The notes under the pieces: model-generated
What the model was told of the DNA's origin: nothing
Database searches by the model: none
What the model saw: the letters and a program-made list of their open reading frames with translations, nothing else
In this document: positions 33,466 to 44,447 of the stretch, piece by piece
How the letters are laid out: every line of letters begins with the position of its first letter
Numbering within the stretch: the stretch's first letter is position 1
Origin: Diadema setosum
Lineage: Eukaryota; Echinodermata; Echinoidea; Diadematoida; Diadematidae
Assembly: GCF_964275005.1 (NCBI RefSeq)
Contig: NC_092685.1
Coordinates: 34,090,866 to 34,154,865, forward strand
Reading direction: 5' to 3'
DNA length: 64,000 nucleotides
Position numbers and translations under genes: made by a program

Positions 33466-33997
33466 GCATGCATTTCATATCGTTTGTTTTTGCGTAACCC
33501 GACAACAAGCGTGACAACAAGCGAGCATGTGTCAGCCTTCCTCAGCCTCCCTTGGCCTCCAACTCTCTCTTTCCGTCCTCTCTCTCCCTCTCACAAAACC
33601 GTCATGTACATTTGTATGTACACACAGTCGGCTGTCTGTACAGTGGCTAGTATAGGTGCAACTTCACACAAATTGCCGTGTGTGTGGGTCCCGAATCAGA
33701 GCGCATGTGAGTGAGCAAGTGTGTGATGTGGTGGTGTGCAGCTAGAGAAGCCATGTTGTTGAGCCGCATTGTTGTGATCGGTGCGGTGACTGTGTGGATA
33801 ACTTTTTGTGCTTGTAAACTGCTGCTCCTTTCAACAAGGAGCACGCTTACAAGTCATTTGCAAATTAGTTATTTTTAGCATGTCGCAGTTTTTTTGGCAT
33901 GGCACTTAGAATGTCTCGCGTTTTGAAGGATGTCGTGCAAAAAATTAAGCATGTTGCAGCGACATGCTAAAACCTCTCGTGGACCTCACTGTGTTTA

Positions 33998-35389
33998 TAT
34001 TAATGAATGTACCTTATTCACTACCAGGATGACAAATATTCATTCTGATGTATTCATTAATGATGAAAATATAATCATTATCCCTTGTTTACAATGTTTA
34101 CACATTACAGGTTTGGTTTGACTGATTGGCAACTATGATGATCAGAAACTGCCATTAAAACACCTTTGTAGCCAACAACACTGCAAGTCCCAGCTCCATT
34201 TGTTGCTGATAATATCATACTGTCACACTCTACTGGACACACTTTTGCCCTGTTATATTTCTTTTTCCCTTTTGGTATGTAGCTCTGTCATGGTACATAC
34301 ACACTTTTTAACCCCCACAGTTCAACGATCCAAGGGACACACTTCCGTTGCATGGCAATGGATATTTCTACCATTTTCTACCATTTCTGCCATCTAACAC
34401 TTCTGGTGTAAGAAACAAGCACATGGACACAGATATAGTTAAAAATTCACTTTTATTTAATAGAGTTTCAAGTAAACATCATTTCACAGATCAAAATAGA
34501 ATAGCAGCCATATTCAGTACTAACTTTCCCTGGGGAATATGCCAAGTGCTGTTTGCACAATCATAGAGCTAGGGGCATTTTAACACAGTAAAATATTTAT
34601 ATCCCCATGAAAGTTTTGCTATCACAACATCAATTTTCTAAAAAAACTGGCCGCAACTTAACATGAAATAGCTGGCATGACATATCATCATCGATCTTCA
34701 TACACTTTTCAGTCACTTGTAGATAAGCAAATCAAAAAGAAAATTATAAAATTTCAGGGCTATGTATTGAATATGCAAAAAGTGTAATTCCCACTTATAT
34801 CCATTTCTCTTGTACATACTTGAAGAAGTGTTGTGACAATGCCAGTGATTTAATAATGCTCTTGTCTTTGATATCACCAATTACTCAAATTAATGGTTTC
34901 ACTATTTGAGGGGTAAACTGTGCAGGTAAACCATGGCAAAGCACCAGAATTAGTCATCATCTAATCTTTGGTGACCCATTTATCTTCCCTTCAATGCAAG
35001 CTAGACAATAATGAAAGTATTGCCGAAGTCCTGTTCAGAAATCTCTTATACACGGTTAAACTAAAAATGTCACTGTGGCAACTGGTATGCTTCTGCCATT
35101 GTAGTAATGCATGATTCTCTTAATAGGTCTATAATACAATGTCTTGACAATGTGTGATGACAGTTTCACATAACTGTAACAACTCACCAAAGTATCGCAA
35201 ATTCATCTTCCATGCATTCTTGCAGACTCTTACCTGAGAAAATTGGAAACTTGGGGTGGGGGTAGCATGAGAGCTGGGGGCATGGTGTCCATTGGCATAT
35301 TCCATCTCACTGGTAAAAATACCTGCTAAGTACATTGTATTTTATAGAATTTTGGACTATGCAGTTTGGAAAAAAAAATAAAGACAGAC
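33998..35389. other. Spacer with no supported gene
   Basis: AT-rich with scattered short frames. From about 35130, wording such as CAGTTTCACATAACTGTAAC also appears near 43810-43840, so the right part belongs to the dispersed family 2 neighbourhood. No exon could be bounded. Confidence 0.3.
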
Positions 35390-36682
35390 ATAATATCACT
35401 TTTGATTCTAGAGAAGAATATTACTGAATATTCCTTAATTCAGGGGGTTTGGGCCCCCTGGGGCCCTCAAGGAAAGCATGGGGCCCATTTAAACACTTTT
35501 GAGATCCTATCCCCCAGGAATGCTACATGCCAAGTTTCGTGAAAGTCCATTATGTTGTTTTCAGCAAGAAGATGAAAATGTACAATTCATGTACAACTCA
35601 TTGTTTTAAATTTGCTTTATCACTTCTGGTTCTAGAGATGAAGATTTGTAAATATTCCTTAATGTTGGGGATTGGGGGGGGGGGGGGGGAATTGGGCCCC
35701 TAGAGGTCCCAAAGGGGAGCATGGTGCCCAGTTGAACAAAGTGAGATGTTAACCCCCTGGCATGCTACCTGCAAAGTTTGGTGAACATTGAGTCACCCTT
35801 GAGTCTGCCAAGAACAAACTTGAAACAAACAGTCATCAATATACTGACCCATTGTATTAACTTCTGGTTCTACAGAAAATCTTAACAGATTCTGTACTGG
35901 GGGTGGGTTGCCCCCCCAGGTGGGGCACGGTGCCCATTTGAAGGAATTGAAATTCTATCCCACTAGGGATGCTACCTGCTAAGTTTGGTGAAAAATTCAT
36001 AATGAGGTTTTCAGGAAGATGAAAATGCACAATTAAGGCCCCATAAGGATCCCTCCCCACCCCCCTCCCCTGAGTCCCAAGGGGGCACCCCTGATTCCGC
36101 CATGAACAAACTTCAAACTACAGTCATCATTGTACTAACTCATTGTATTAACTTAGCTCTATCACTTCTGGTTCTAGAGAAGAAGACTTTTTAAAGTGAG
36201 GCAGTCCTCACAAACAAAAAAAAAATATGTTGTTGTTCCCTCCAATGGACTACTTTCACCAAAAACAAACTTTCAAATCACCAAATAAGCTTGTAAATTT
36301 TTGTTGAAAAAGTGTGAATCTGCATGGTGAATACGCTAATGAGCAAGTCTTGGCGGAGAGCAACAACTCTTCCCAGCCGTGTTCTGCTCGTTATCCGTAC
36401 GCTCCCTAGTTACCTGGATGCATGAAGAAGTCGATGGCTACTAGTATTTGACATTGTTTTTACGTATATACTGTGCGAGTGTGTGTGTATGTGTGTGTGT
36501 ATTGTGTATGGTATATTCGCACAGTACACGTGTGGACGGTACTATACTAGATCTACGGTAGATACCCCGGTTTGCCCTTCGCACTTTTCCAGTCTATCAC
36601 AGCGCAGCTGCAGCCCTGTTGCCGCACATGCAGTTAGCTAGCTCTATGTACAGATTGTAGGTAGAAACGGTTCTACACATTT

Positions 36683-37450
36683 GTGACCCGCTACAACAAA
36701 ATTGTCCTAAAGTCGCGCACGGTTGAAGCCGTGAAAATCGAGTTTGAAGTTAGAGCATCAAAATTGGTCAAAACTTACGATTTTCTAAATTTGACATATT
36801 ATTAGAGTTTGACATGTCTTCTATCATCTGTCGAAATTTTGAAGCAAAATGATGAAAGGAAAGACCAAAAAATAGCGTTTTTCTGGGCCATGTTTTTTTT
36901 GGCGTTTCAACGAAGCAGAAACTGGTTCGAACATTTTGATTGATCGCCACACATATCACATAGGCTCCGCCCCTAACAACGACCAGAGTGATCTCATTGG
37001 TCAGTTTGCTGCTTGCCGCTAACCGAAGCGTGAAGCTCGCACACTGCCCAGTCGACTGGTGCGTGCTGGTGGGGTGCGCTATGCCCAGCCGCTTCTCCTG
37101 ACATCCTGGTCACTGATTGGTCGGTGAGGAGACCGCGGACGCTGTGTTTGAATGAGCATTTCGGGGGTTGCTAGGGCTTAACTTCTATTGTCCGGAGGTG
37201 AATACTGACTTGCGTGTCTCTTGATTGTGATTGCGTCGCAAGGAGAACTTTTAGGGCGCTTTTCTCGAAACAGTGATTTCCCAGACGTCTTGACATGCGC
37301 TCTTTTAAACATTGATATCTCCGCAGTCGATTATTTTTATAAGACATGTTATATATCAATTTAAAGCAGAAAGATTAGGGAATTGTGTCATGCAATTTTC
37401 AAATAATCGACCTCCCCCGACTTTAGGATCATTTTGTTGTAGCGGGTCAC
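36683..37450. mobile_element. 768-bp MITE nested in the Kolobok-like element
   Basis: The ends are GTGACCCGCTACAACAAAAT and, reversed, GTGACCCGCTACAACAAAAT; the match continues with small differences to about 33 bp (CCTAAAGTCG). The interior shows no coding frame. A 4-bp ATTT lies on both outer sides, a possible but weak target duplication. Confidence 0.75.
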
Positions 37451-37526
37451 ATTTATTTACTAGTGTAGTATGCTAGGGGCGACCGCCGACCGCATTCAGC
37501 GTCGTCTGGTCGGGCTATCTTACATC

Positions 37527-37860
37527 ATGCCGATGTGTCAAGCAGTAGTTTTGCTCGAATCGTGCAGAAAATTGCCCAGGAAAATCGTTTCTTCTGTCCC
37601 AGACCCACAAAAGTATCATGAAAGGTGCGCTGTATGGCTGAGAAATCTCGGTACAACGAAGCCGAACATAAAAAACTTAGGGCCTACAAGAATTCTCGAT
37701 ATCGTGTTGTGACCTACCTGTGCGTGGACCATTTGAGAAGCAACGTTTTTAAGTGGACAGGCAGGCTGTGGCCCTTGGTTATAAACCGAGAAAACTCCTG
37801 AAGCCAGATGCAATCCCGACCATATTTGCTCACATGAGTTATAAAACAGAAACACCTCGA
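37527..37860 (+). pseudogene. THAP zinc-finger domain remnant
   Basis: From an ATG at 37527 the frame reads MPMCQAV, then PRKIVSSVPDPQKYHERC and AVWLRNLGTTKP, matching the N-terminal half of a C2CH THAP domain. Further on, in other frames, come YLCVDH, which supplies the later Cys and His, and GYKPRKLLKPDAIPTIF, whose last residues are the AVPTIF-like box closing a THAP domain. At least two frame changes separate these parts, so it is dead. The domain binds DNA in THAP proteins and transposases; here it marks the former transposase N-terminus. Confidence 0.7.
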
Positions 37861-38890
37861 GCAATTGATTTCGAAGAGAACCGAGGAAAGGAAGCGTTAT
37901 AGAGAGGTAAGGAAGGTGGCTAGCTATGTTTCATTTACAGTGGGGCTGCAGCCGGGGTTGGACTGCAGTACAGAGCCACTGAGCTAGCTGCTGCCAGTGC
38001 CGACTGGACGTGCACGGCAAAGTGGAGCAAAATCATATCCCTGCCGCCCTCTGTGTTTACCCTGCCCGGCAGACATCGTATTTTTTTTTTGAGGAAAGGC
38101 GATATCTGAGTACTTACAGAAATATCGAGATACAAACAGTATTTTCTTTGAAGAATTCGACTCTCTAATGCACAGGTTATCTTCGGTTTGAACGCCAAAC
38201 TCAGCTAAACGGAGTACTGTGTACATTAATATTAGTATACCGGTAAGAATTCGCACGTGAGAGTGGTTTGTACGCAAAGTAGTATGCAACACGGACGGAA
38301 GCTAGAAAAGGACCATGCCTATTTGATGTCAAGTACATGGTATATTTGATTTTGAAATATATATAAATTTATGTTTACAATATCAATTTTTCATGAATTA
38401 TATATACCCTGGTAAGTAAGCTTGAAATATTTTGTTTAAAATAATAAAATCACATACTTTCACATTTTATGATAAAATTACAACTGATCATTTGAACACT
38501 TAAATTGGCTTTTAGAGGCACGGCTGTCAACTTGGTGAGTAGGGCATGAATGACGTAGCATCTTTTTGCAGGCTCTTACACGATTGCTTGCAGGAATTAT
38601 TTTCAAAAAATCGCGTATGGAGACAGTTTTTAATTTCCAAGCGTATAAACTGGTAAAAGGTTATATTTTTTACTCTTCTTATTAAGTACAGTGAAAATCT
38701 CAGGACTGCCTCCCTTTAAGATTCCTTAATTTTGGGAGGTTTGGGCTGCCCTGGGGGCCCCGAGGTGGGGCATGGAATCCATTTGCTGAAAACTGAGGGA
38801 GTTAGGTTAACCCACATATTTTTGGATGATTTGTATAAAAAACTGTTGCCATGGCAACTCATTTCTGAACAATCACAAAAAAAGGTGTCT

Positions 38891-39600
38891 TGCACAACTG
38901 GGGAATTCCACGATTAGTAACATTACATTTAAACAAATTTAGATATTTATTTTTACTGCTAAATCACCATTTATTCATTTCAAGTCAAAATCATATTGAA
39001 AACATGTTCATCCTTCCCTGGTTTATGACATGGAAAAGAATGAATGCAATCCAATAAATATTAGAATTGCTATGGCAACTAAAAGGGCTGGTTAGTAACG
39101 TTACGAAAAAAGGACATGACAAAAAAAAAATCAATGTCTTGTAACAACAAGTGTGCAAAAATTCAAGTTACTCCAAACAAAGTGTTGCATTAATTTCAGT
39201 TATTGCATCATGACAAATGTTCACACAAATATTTTTAGCAGTTTGACAGATAATTTATTAGCTAGACCCCCAGAAGCATGGTTAGTAATGTTACGGTTAG
39301 TAACATAACATATGTCCGCGGTAATTCTGCAGGTCATTTCACCCTTTTGTAATTGACAAAATGTCACATGACTTCTGGAGTATATAAATGTATTCATCTT
39401 TCACCCTTTAGCAAAACTTTGAGGAAAAATTTTCAAAGGAACCCACTGTAATTTGCATTTAAGTGAATTTCAGCATCCCCAGTCCCACATGTACATTTTA
39501 AAATGATGGTTTTGGATCTCGCAAAACCAATAAATACGAAAAATAAAATCTATTGAATTTGAAAGACCTTAATGGTTGGTGAAAATCCATGGCATTATAT
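38891..39600. repeat. Element with GTTAGTAACGTTACG motifs
   Basis: GGGGAATTCCACGATTAGTA at 38898 resembles the left terminus and first motif of the 18.4-kb element. GGTTAGTAACGTTACG at about 39090, and GGTTAGTAATGTTACGG with GTTAGTAACATAAC at about 39280-39310, are further copies of a related motif. The right end was not found; the Penelope-like remnant follows. It may be a related element family. It is non-coding. Confidence 0.4.
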
Positions 39601-39617
39601 GGATGTAGAATTTGATT

Positions 39618-40087
39618 AAATCTGTTCGACTGGACTTACTTGTGAAAATCACCGAGAAAACAGTTTTGTGACTCGTCTGAGTCACTTCTTCAGCTCTGTC
39701 TGGCTGGCGAGCATTTACCCGTGGAGGGTGAATGGGCCGTGTTCACCCACCTGAAGAACACGGGGCACCATTTTGAGGACAAAGAGGTCGACATCATTGA
39801 CAAGGAAACCAGATGGTTTGAAAGAGGGGTCCGTAAAGCTGTGTATGTGAATGCGGAAAACCCTTCACTCAACAGGGGGGGGGGGACTCCGACACAACCT
39901 TTCACCAACATACAAGTCGGTGATCCGCAAAATTCCTCGAAGTACAGACAATAGAGGCAGTAACATTGCCCATTCACCCTCCACGGGTGAATGCTCGCCA
40001 GCCAGACAGAGCTGAAGAAGTGACTCGGACGAGTCACGAAACTGTTTTCTCAGTGATTTTCACAAGTAAGTCCAGTCGAACAGATTT
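39618..40087 (+). pseudogene. Penelope-like element remnant (GIY-YIG C-terminus) between inverted repeats
   Basis: The frame at 39721-39954 reads EGEWAVFTHLKNTGHHFED, then KETRWFERGVRKAVYV and NPSLNRGGG. H..TGH, D...RW.ERGV.EA.Y and PSLN.GGG are characteristic of the region after the GIY-YIG endonuclease of Penelope-like elements. The flanks 39618-39736 and 39969-40087 are inverted copies of about 119 bp, with few mismatches, consistent with the odd terminal arrangements of these elements. Reverse transcriptase is missing. It is a dead 3' fragment, plus-oriented by its reading frame. Confidence 0.75.
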
Positions 40088-40099
40088 AATTTACATGCT

Positions 40100-40740
40100 T
40101 TTATCCATGGCATTAGTTGATACCTAAATTAAAGAGTAAGATAAAGAGGCACATTTCTTTTATCCATGTCATATCCACCTAACTGCGGAAATGCCCAACT
40201 ACACATTACATTGACTGCATGTGCCAGATTACACCTCAGCTACTCTAAAACTGAGAGTAGTTTGATCCACAACATTTTTGTGATTTTATTAAAAAATTGC
40301 CATTGCCATGGTAATGCATTTTGCAATACTGACGAAAATGGTGTCTTGCACATCTACCTGTGATAGTGATCACACATGCCAAATTTTAGGTAAATTGGTA
40401 AAAAAATGACTGTAGTTTGAGCCACATTTTGCATGATTCATATGAAAATTTGCTGTTACCATGGTAATGCATTATTTCACACAGATGAAAAAGATCTTGT
40501 ACATCTACCTATGACAGTGGTCACACCTGCTAAATTTTAAGTTAATTGCTCAAAAATTGAGAGAGTATTTTGAGCTACACGAATTTGCAACAGACAAACT
40601 GACTGACTGAGCGCCCAGAAACCCAAGAGTGATGCAGAAAACTTTCATCAGTTGGGAGATCATACAATAGGAAATTCAGGCTTCTAACAACCTTTATTGA
40701 TTTGCTGGCTAGCTTTGATCCACTCCTGTGGACTACTTCA
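40100..40740. repeat. Family 2/3-related diverged repeats
   Basis: Two copies of a block with TTGCCATGGTAATGCATT and CTTGCACATCTACCTGTGA lie near 40300 and 40460. The wording GTGTCTTGCACA also occurs near 38885. No gene is seen. Confidence 0.5.
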
Positions 40741-40752
40741 GTTCAAATTATT

Positions 40753-40892
40753 GCACTGTTTCCCTAGCACTGCCTGCTTGTTTCTTGATCATTGGACTGA
40801 AGATTGGTGATAGGCCACACTCAATAGGGATTCTGGATACAGCCTATCACCAATGATCAAGAAACAAGCAGGCACTGCTAGGGAAATGGTAC
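40753..40892. repeat. 140-bp hairpin
   Basis: The left arm (GCACTGTTTCCCTAGCACTG and on to CATTGG) and the right arm (CCAATGATCAAG to GGGAAATGGTAC) are inverted over about 43 bp. A further inner pair, ATTGGTGATAGGC and GCCTATCACCAAT, lies between them. It is probably a small fold-back repeat. Confidence 0.8.
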
Positions 40893-41050
40893 AATCATTT
40901 GGCCTGAGCATGGGAAAAATTGTGACATTTTAACATTTTTACTTGACCTTTGACCCCATAGCCCAAATATTTCCCTACATAATCATTGTGCAATAACGCA
41001 CATACCTAGTTTAACTAGAGCACTCGGCCGGGGGACCTCATCGAGTACAT

Positions 41051-41880
41051 GTATCCCCTGAACCCCCCCCCCCCCCCATACCCCATTTGGATGATTTCTT
41101 TAGGCTAAACTATAAATTCTGTCCTGATCAGGGTGACCTTTGGCCCTGTAAAAGGTGGAACAGTGGGGGCAGCATATATTTACCACTTCATGTATAAAGG
41201 CGGAACAAGCGAGGGCGCCACCACCAAAAACAAAAGGCATCTTCATTTCACTATAATGCACCTTTTTGCCAAATTTGAAGAAAATCTGATAAGAAATGTG
41301 GCTGATAGAGCGCACACAAGAAATGTGGCATGGTATCCAAGTCGGAACAACAGTTTGCTGTCACCACAAACTGTTGTGTCCTTCATGTAGAATGACCACC
41401 CATACACCTCCTTAGCAAGTCTGAATAAAATCCACTGAGTACCTGGTAACAATCAAGTTATTGCATAAATAAGCACTTTTGCAAATTTTGACATGATCAG
41501 GCTGACTTTTGACCCTGTAAAAGGTGGAACAGTGAGGGTAGCATTATCAATAGGTATAGGTATATAGTTTTGACTATGATACATTTACATACCAAATTTG
41601 AAAAAAAAAATTGCTCAAAAAACAAGGCCAGCGTCGCACATACAAGCAGACCCTGTTAAATTTATCTTTTCATGTAAAAAGACGGAACAAGCAAGGGCGC
41701 CATCACCAAAAACAATAGGTGTCTTTGTTTTATCATAATACACCTTCATGCCAAATTTGAAGATGGTCTAAGAAGAACTGCAGCCAGTAGAGCACTCACA
41801 AGAAAATCTCTGCGGCGGACGCGGTGGCGGCGGCACGAGGCCAAATCCATAGTATCCTCCCAACTCTGTTCAGGGGATAC
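41051..41880 (+). mobile_element. Family 3 TIR element with repeated core
   Basis: The 5' end is GTATCCCCTGAAC and the 3' end is GTTCAGGGGATAC. The last 29 bases (41852-41880) form a hairpin, GTATCC...CAAC against GTTC...GGATAC. Inside, a core with GTAAAAGGTGGAACAGTG, GGCGGAACAAGCGAGGGCGC and GCCAAATTTGAAGA occurs twice (about 41130-41330 and 41500-41810). It is non-coding and has the same plan as families 1 and 2. Confidence 0.7.
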
Positions 41881-41951
41881 AATTAAGAGTATACATTGAG
41901 TACCATGAATCTCCAAGGTATGGAAAAAAAAAAATGTTATTTCTGCATTAA

Positions 41952-43262
41952 AGGAGAAGTCCGGACGATTTTGATTAAATTTCACCATAATCTACATATA
42001 TCATAGGCCAAAATGACTAAGTTTCATGAAAAAAATACCCTCCCAACTCGTCACAATCGATTTTTTTGCATCACTAATTTTGAATTGTAACTGTTCAATT
42101 TCTGTACGCCAGCTAGAAAGATCACGTGATGGCGTGACGTATTAGCCCCACATTGCTCTGTGTTTGGAGGGTCAGCTGGCTCGGGGAGCCCTGCATGAGC
42201 AACGGTGATACGGGTCTAGCAAGCGGTAGCGTACCGCGTGGTTCCGGCCATGCAGCGGATCCGCGGATGCACGCGGTGTGTATGTTATTGCTTCACTTCG
42301 CACGCGAAAATGCTGATGTGTCAAGCGTTTGGCCAGAAGAAGAGTTTCTTTGCCATTCCGAACCCAGAAAATGAGCGGGAAAGGTGCGCCAGATGGCTCT
42401 CCAATATCAAAACTTACAAATACTACTCGATGCAGCCTTGTAATACTCCCCACCGGCGGCGGCACTAGCGCTTGCGTTTCTTCCGCGGTTCAAAGTTATA
42501 CGTTCGTAATTTACCACCGTCAGATATACTCAACAGTCTCGGACAACAAGAGAGGCAATAATTCTGAAATTGACAGACTAAACTCAGATTGTTCACACTC
42601 AGAAGTCGAAAACCCCCCCCCCAAAAAAAAAACAACAATCGCGGATTGTGATAGCATTTGGCAGCACCAGACGTACTTCTGTAAATGTATGCCTGATCAC
42701 TGTGATGGCAATAATACAGTAGCCGATGAATGTACATGTAAGTGATGGGATGGACACAAGTAAGTACGGCAATATTATAATACATATAATATTTCAATTA
42801 AATGAAAATGTCATAAAATTACGACTATTTTACATTAATCTTTGACGGATTTTAAATGTACATATATCGAAGATGATTTGAATAAAGGAATACAGGACTT
42901 GGCAACATTACTCCTAAACGGTGTACGAACTCCTGCGGTAGCGCCAACTAGGCAGCCCTTGGCAGGCATGCAGATACCGCGCCGCAGTCAGCAGTGCAAT
43001 GGGAGATCGATGTGTAGCTGGGCTGCGCTCGCGGTGCTCTCAGTTGAGGAAATCGAGCCCGATACGTCACGCGCAATGCATCCTGGGACAGATAGTACGA
43101 AGAGCTGCTCGCGACGGATTTGAACATGAAGAATTACCTTATTTAAAAAAAAAATCATAGTAAATGTATCTGATGGTCTTTTCTCATTAGGAATAAAGTA
43201 ATAGGTTTATGAAATATTGTTCTTTACACGGGAAACGGCTGATAATCGACCGGACTTCCCCT
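41952..43262 (+). mobile_element. Second Kolobok-like TTAA element
   Basis: TTAA lies on both sides (41948-41951 and 43263-43266). The termini are AGGAGAAGTCCGG and, reversed, AGGGGAAGTCCGG. A THAP-like coding scrap is at 42310-42425. At 1311 bp with no catalytic region, it is non-autonomous or decayed. The terminal sequence differs from the element at 36195-38715, so these are two families sharing a target and domain. Confidence 0.7.
42310..42425 (+). pseudogene. THAP-domain scrap
   Basis: The frame reads MLMCQAFGQKKSFFAIPNP, then ENERERCARWLSNIKTYK. This matches the N-terminal half of a THAP domain (first Cys, the F..IP.P motif, R...W). The segment with the second Cys appears deleted and the later Cys/His and AVPTIF box are missing. 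It is part of the enclosing TTAA element. Confidence 0.6.
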
Positions 43263-44447
43263 TTAAATAGAACAATTTAAAAACAATTCAACCTTACCCT
43301 TGACCCCATGACAACAAAATTCCCAAGAGAAATATTGTCAGCTACTACATGCATAAGTACTCAGTTTCAAGGAGATAATGCAGGCCTTTATTTGAGATAT
43401 GGAGGAAAAAAAAAATGAAATGATCTTTGATCACAAGGCTCACAACTTATCGTGGAGAATTTTTCTCTGGTAATCTATACATACACCAAGTCCTGTAAAG
43501 ATATGCTCAGGCAATCCAGTGATATGGGCAGAATAATGACAGTTTAAGAATTCATCTTTGACCTTCGACATTTGACCTCGAGCATGTGCACCCAACAGTT
43601 GATAATCACAGCTTTGTCCACTCATACGTACGAATGCCAAGTTTCATTTGGATACCTTGATGGTTCTTAAGTTAGGCTGTCCACAAAATTGATTTGAGGA
43701 TGAAAAAACGGATGAAAGGATGGACAGACAACCTGGTGGAGGCCTGTCGCTATGGCAACTGGTAATGAATGTCTCCCAATAGGTCTAGAGGATGTTTTGA
43801 CACTGTGAGACAAGCTTCACATAACTGGTAAAAAATTACAGCTTGTCACAAATGTGTGGAGTGTTTACTCTATATGAACAAGGCTTAATTTAAATGAATG
43901 GCTAAATTGTTTAACAGAACGATTATTCAAGGATTTGAGCATTTCCACTTGACCTTTGACCCTTGCCCTATTGACCCCATGGCCCACAATACTTTATACT
44001 TCAATCACTAACCGGTAACATCCATTTTCATGTCAACACTTACAAATATTTTCAAAATATTTGACATTTGAAAATTTTCCTTTGACCTTTGACTCCAAGC
44101 CAAACTCTTTCCCTAGCTACTCTGGATTCCCCATGAGCAAAATTGACAATACAGTCATCAAAATACTTAATAATACCATTAACTTAGCTCTACCACGTCC
44201 AGTTCTGGAAAAGAAGATATTTGGAGATTATCTAAATTTTTTTTTTTTTTTTTGGGGGGGGGGGGAGAACAGTGTGGCTATTTGAACAAATGGGATCATA
44301 TCTCTCTAAGGACACTGCATTTGGTGAAAATCTGTTGAAGTGTTTTCAACAGGGTGAAATAGTAAAGAGTGCACGCATGGCACCTAACGGATGCTGAACG
44401 ATGAGTGACTACAACAGCTCACTTGAACCTTTGACTCGGGTGAGCTA
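43263..44447 (+). mobile_element. Family 2-type fragment with 3' hairpin
   Basis: The right end at 44415-44445 is a hairpin AGCTCACTTGAACC / GACTCGGGTGAGCT, matching the ends of the full copies at 50261 and 56353. Internal wording TTGACCTTTGACCC occurs near 43950 and a variant near 44083. A T17-G12 run interrupts the core at 44237-44265. The 5' end is not recognised. It is non-coding. Confidence 0.5.
44237..44265 (+). repeat. T17-G12 homopolymer junction
   Basis: The second such junction in the window. It replaces the TTTTGGGGGG step found in ordinary family 2 cores (AATTTTGGGGGG), so it is best explained as slippage expansion of that step. Confidence 0.8.

Larger units (their letters stand above)
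27601..33991. mobile_element. hAT-like composite element, 6.4 kb
   Basis: The left end is CAGGGTGGTCCAC and the right end, reversed, is CAGTGAGGTCCAC. Both are followed within 25 bp by TTTTAGCATGTCGC. The hexamer TGTTTA flanks both sides (27595-27600 and 33992-33997). CAGGG/CAGTG termini are usual in hAT elements, whose target duplication is 8 bp; only six bases match here, so the class is tentative. A third TTTTAGCATGTCGC copy lies at about 33875. No transposase is seen. The interior holds a 198-bp tandem array, a hairpin repeat, family 1 copy B and a family 4 element. Confidence 0.5.
36195..38715 (+). mobile_element. Kolobok-like TTAA element with THAP remains
   Basis: TTAA flanks both sides (36191-36194 and 38716-38719). 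The terminal inverted repeats are AGTGAGGCAGTCCT and, reversed, AGGGAGGCAGTCCT. A THAP-domain coding remnant lies at 37527-37860. Kolobok transposons use TTAA and carry THAP domains, which supports the call; P-like elements also have THAP but use 8-bp targets. A 768-bp MITE sits inside. The catalytic transposase portion is absent, so it is non-functional. Confidence 0.7.
35390..38890 (+). mobile_element. Family 2 element, split by a Kolobok-like insertion
   Basis: 35390-36190 contains two to three copies of a core with ATTCCTTAATT, GGGCCCCCTGGGG, GGCATGGTGCCCATTT and GCTACCTGCCAAGTTTGGTG. The same core continues at 38716-38890 (GATTCCTTAATTTTGGGAGG). The break coincides with TTAA, the target of the insertion at 36195-38715. 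No protein is encoded. A G17 run lies around 35670-35690. Confidence 0.65.

Noticed and set aside
37527-37860. A host THAP-domain gene
   Set aside because: The coding is frame-disrupted and lies between TTAA-flanked terminal inverted repeats, so it belongs to a decayed transposon.
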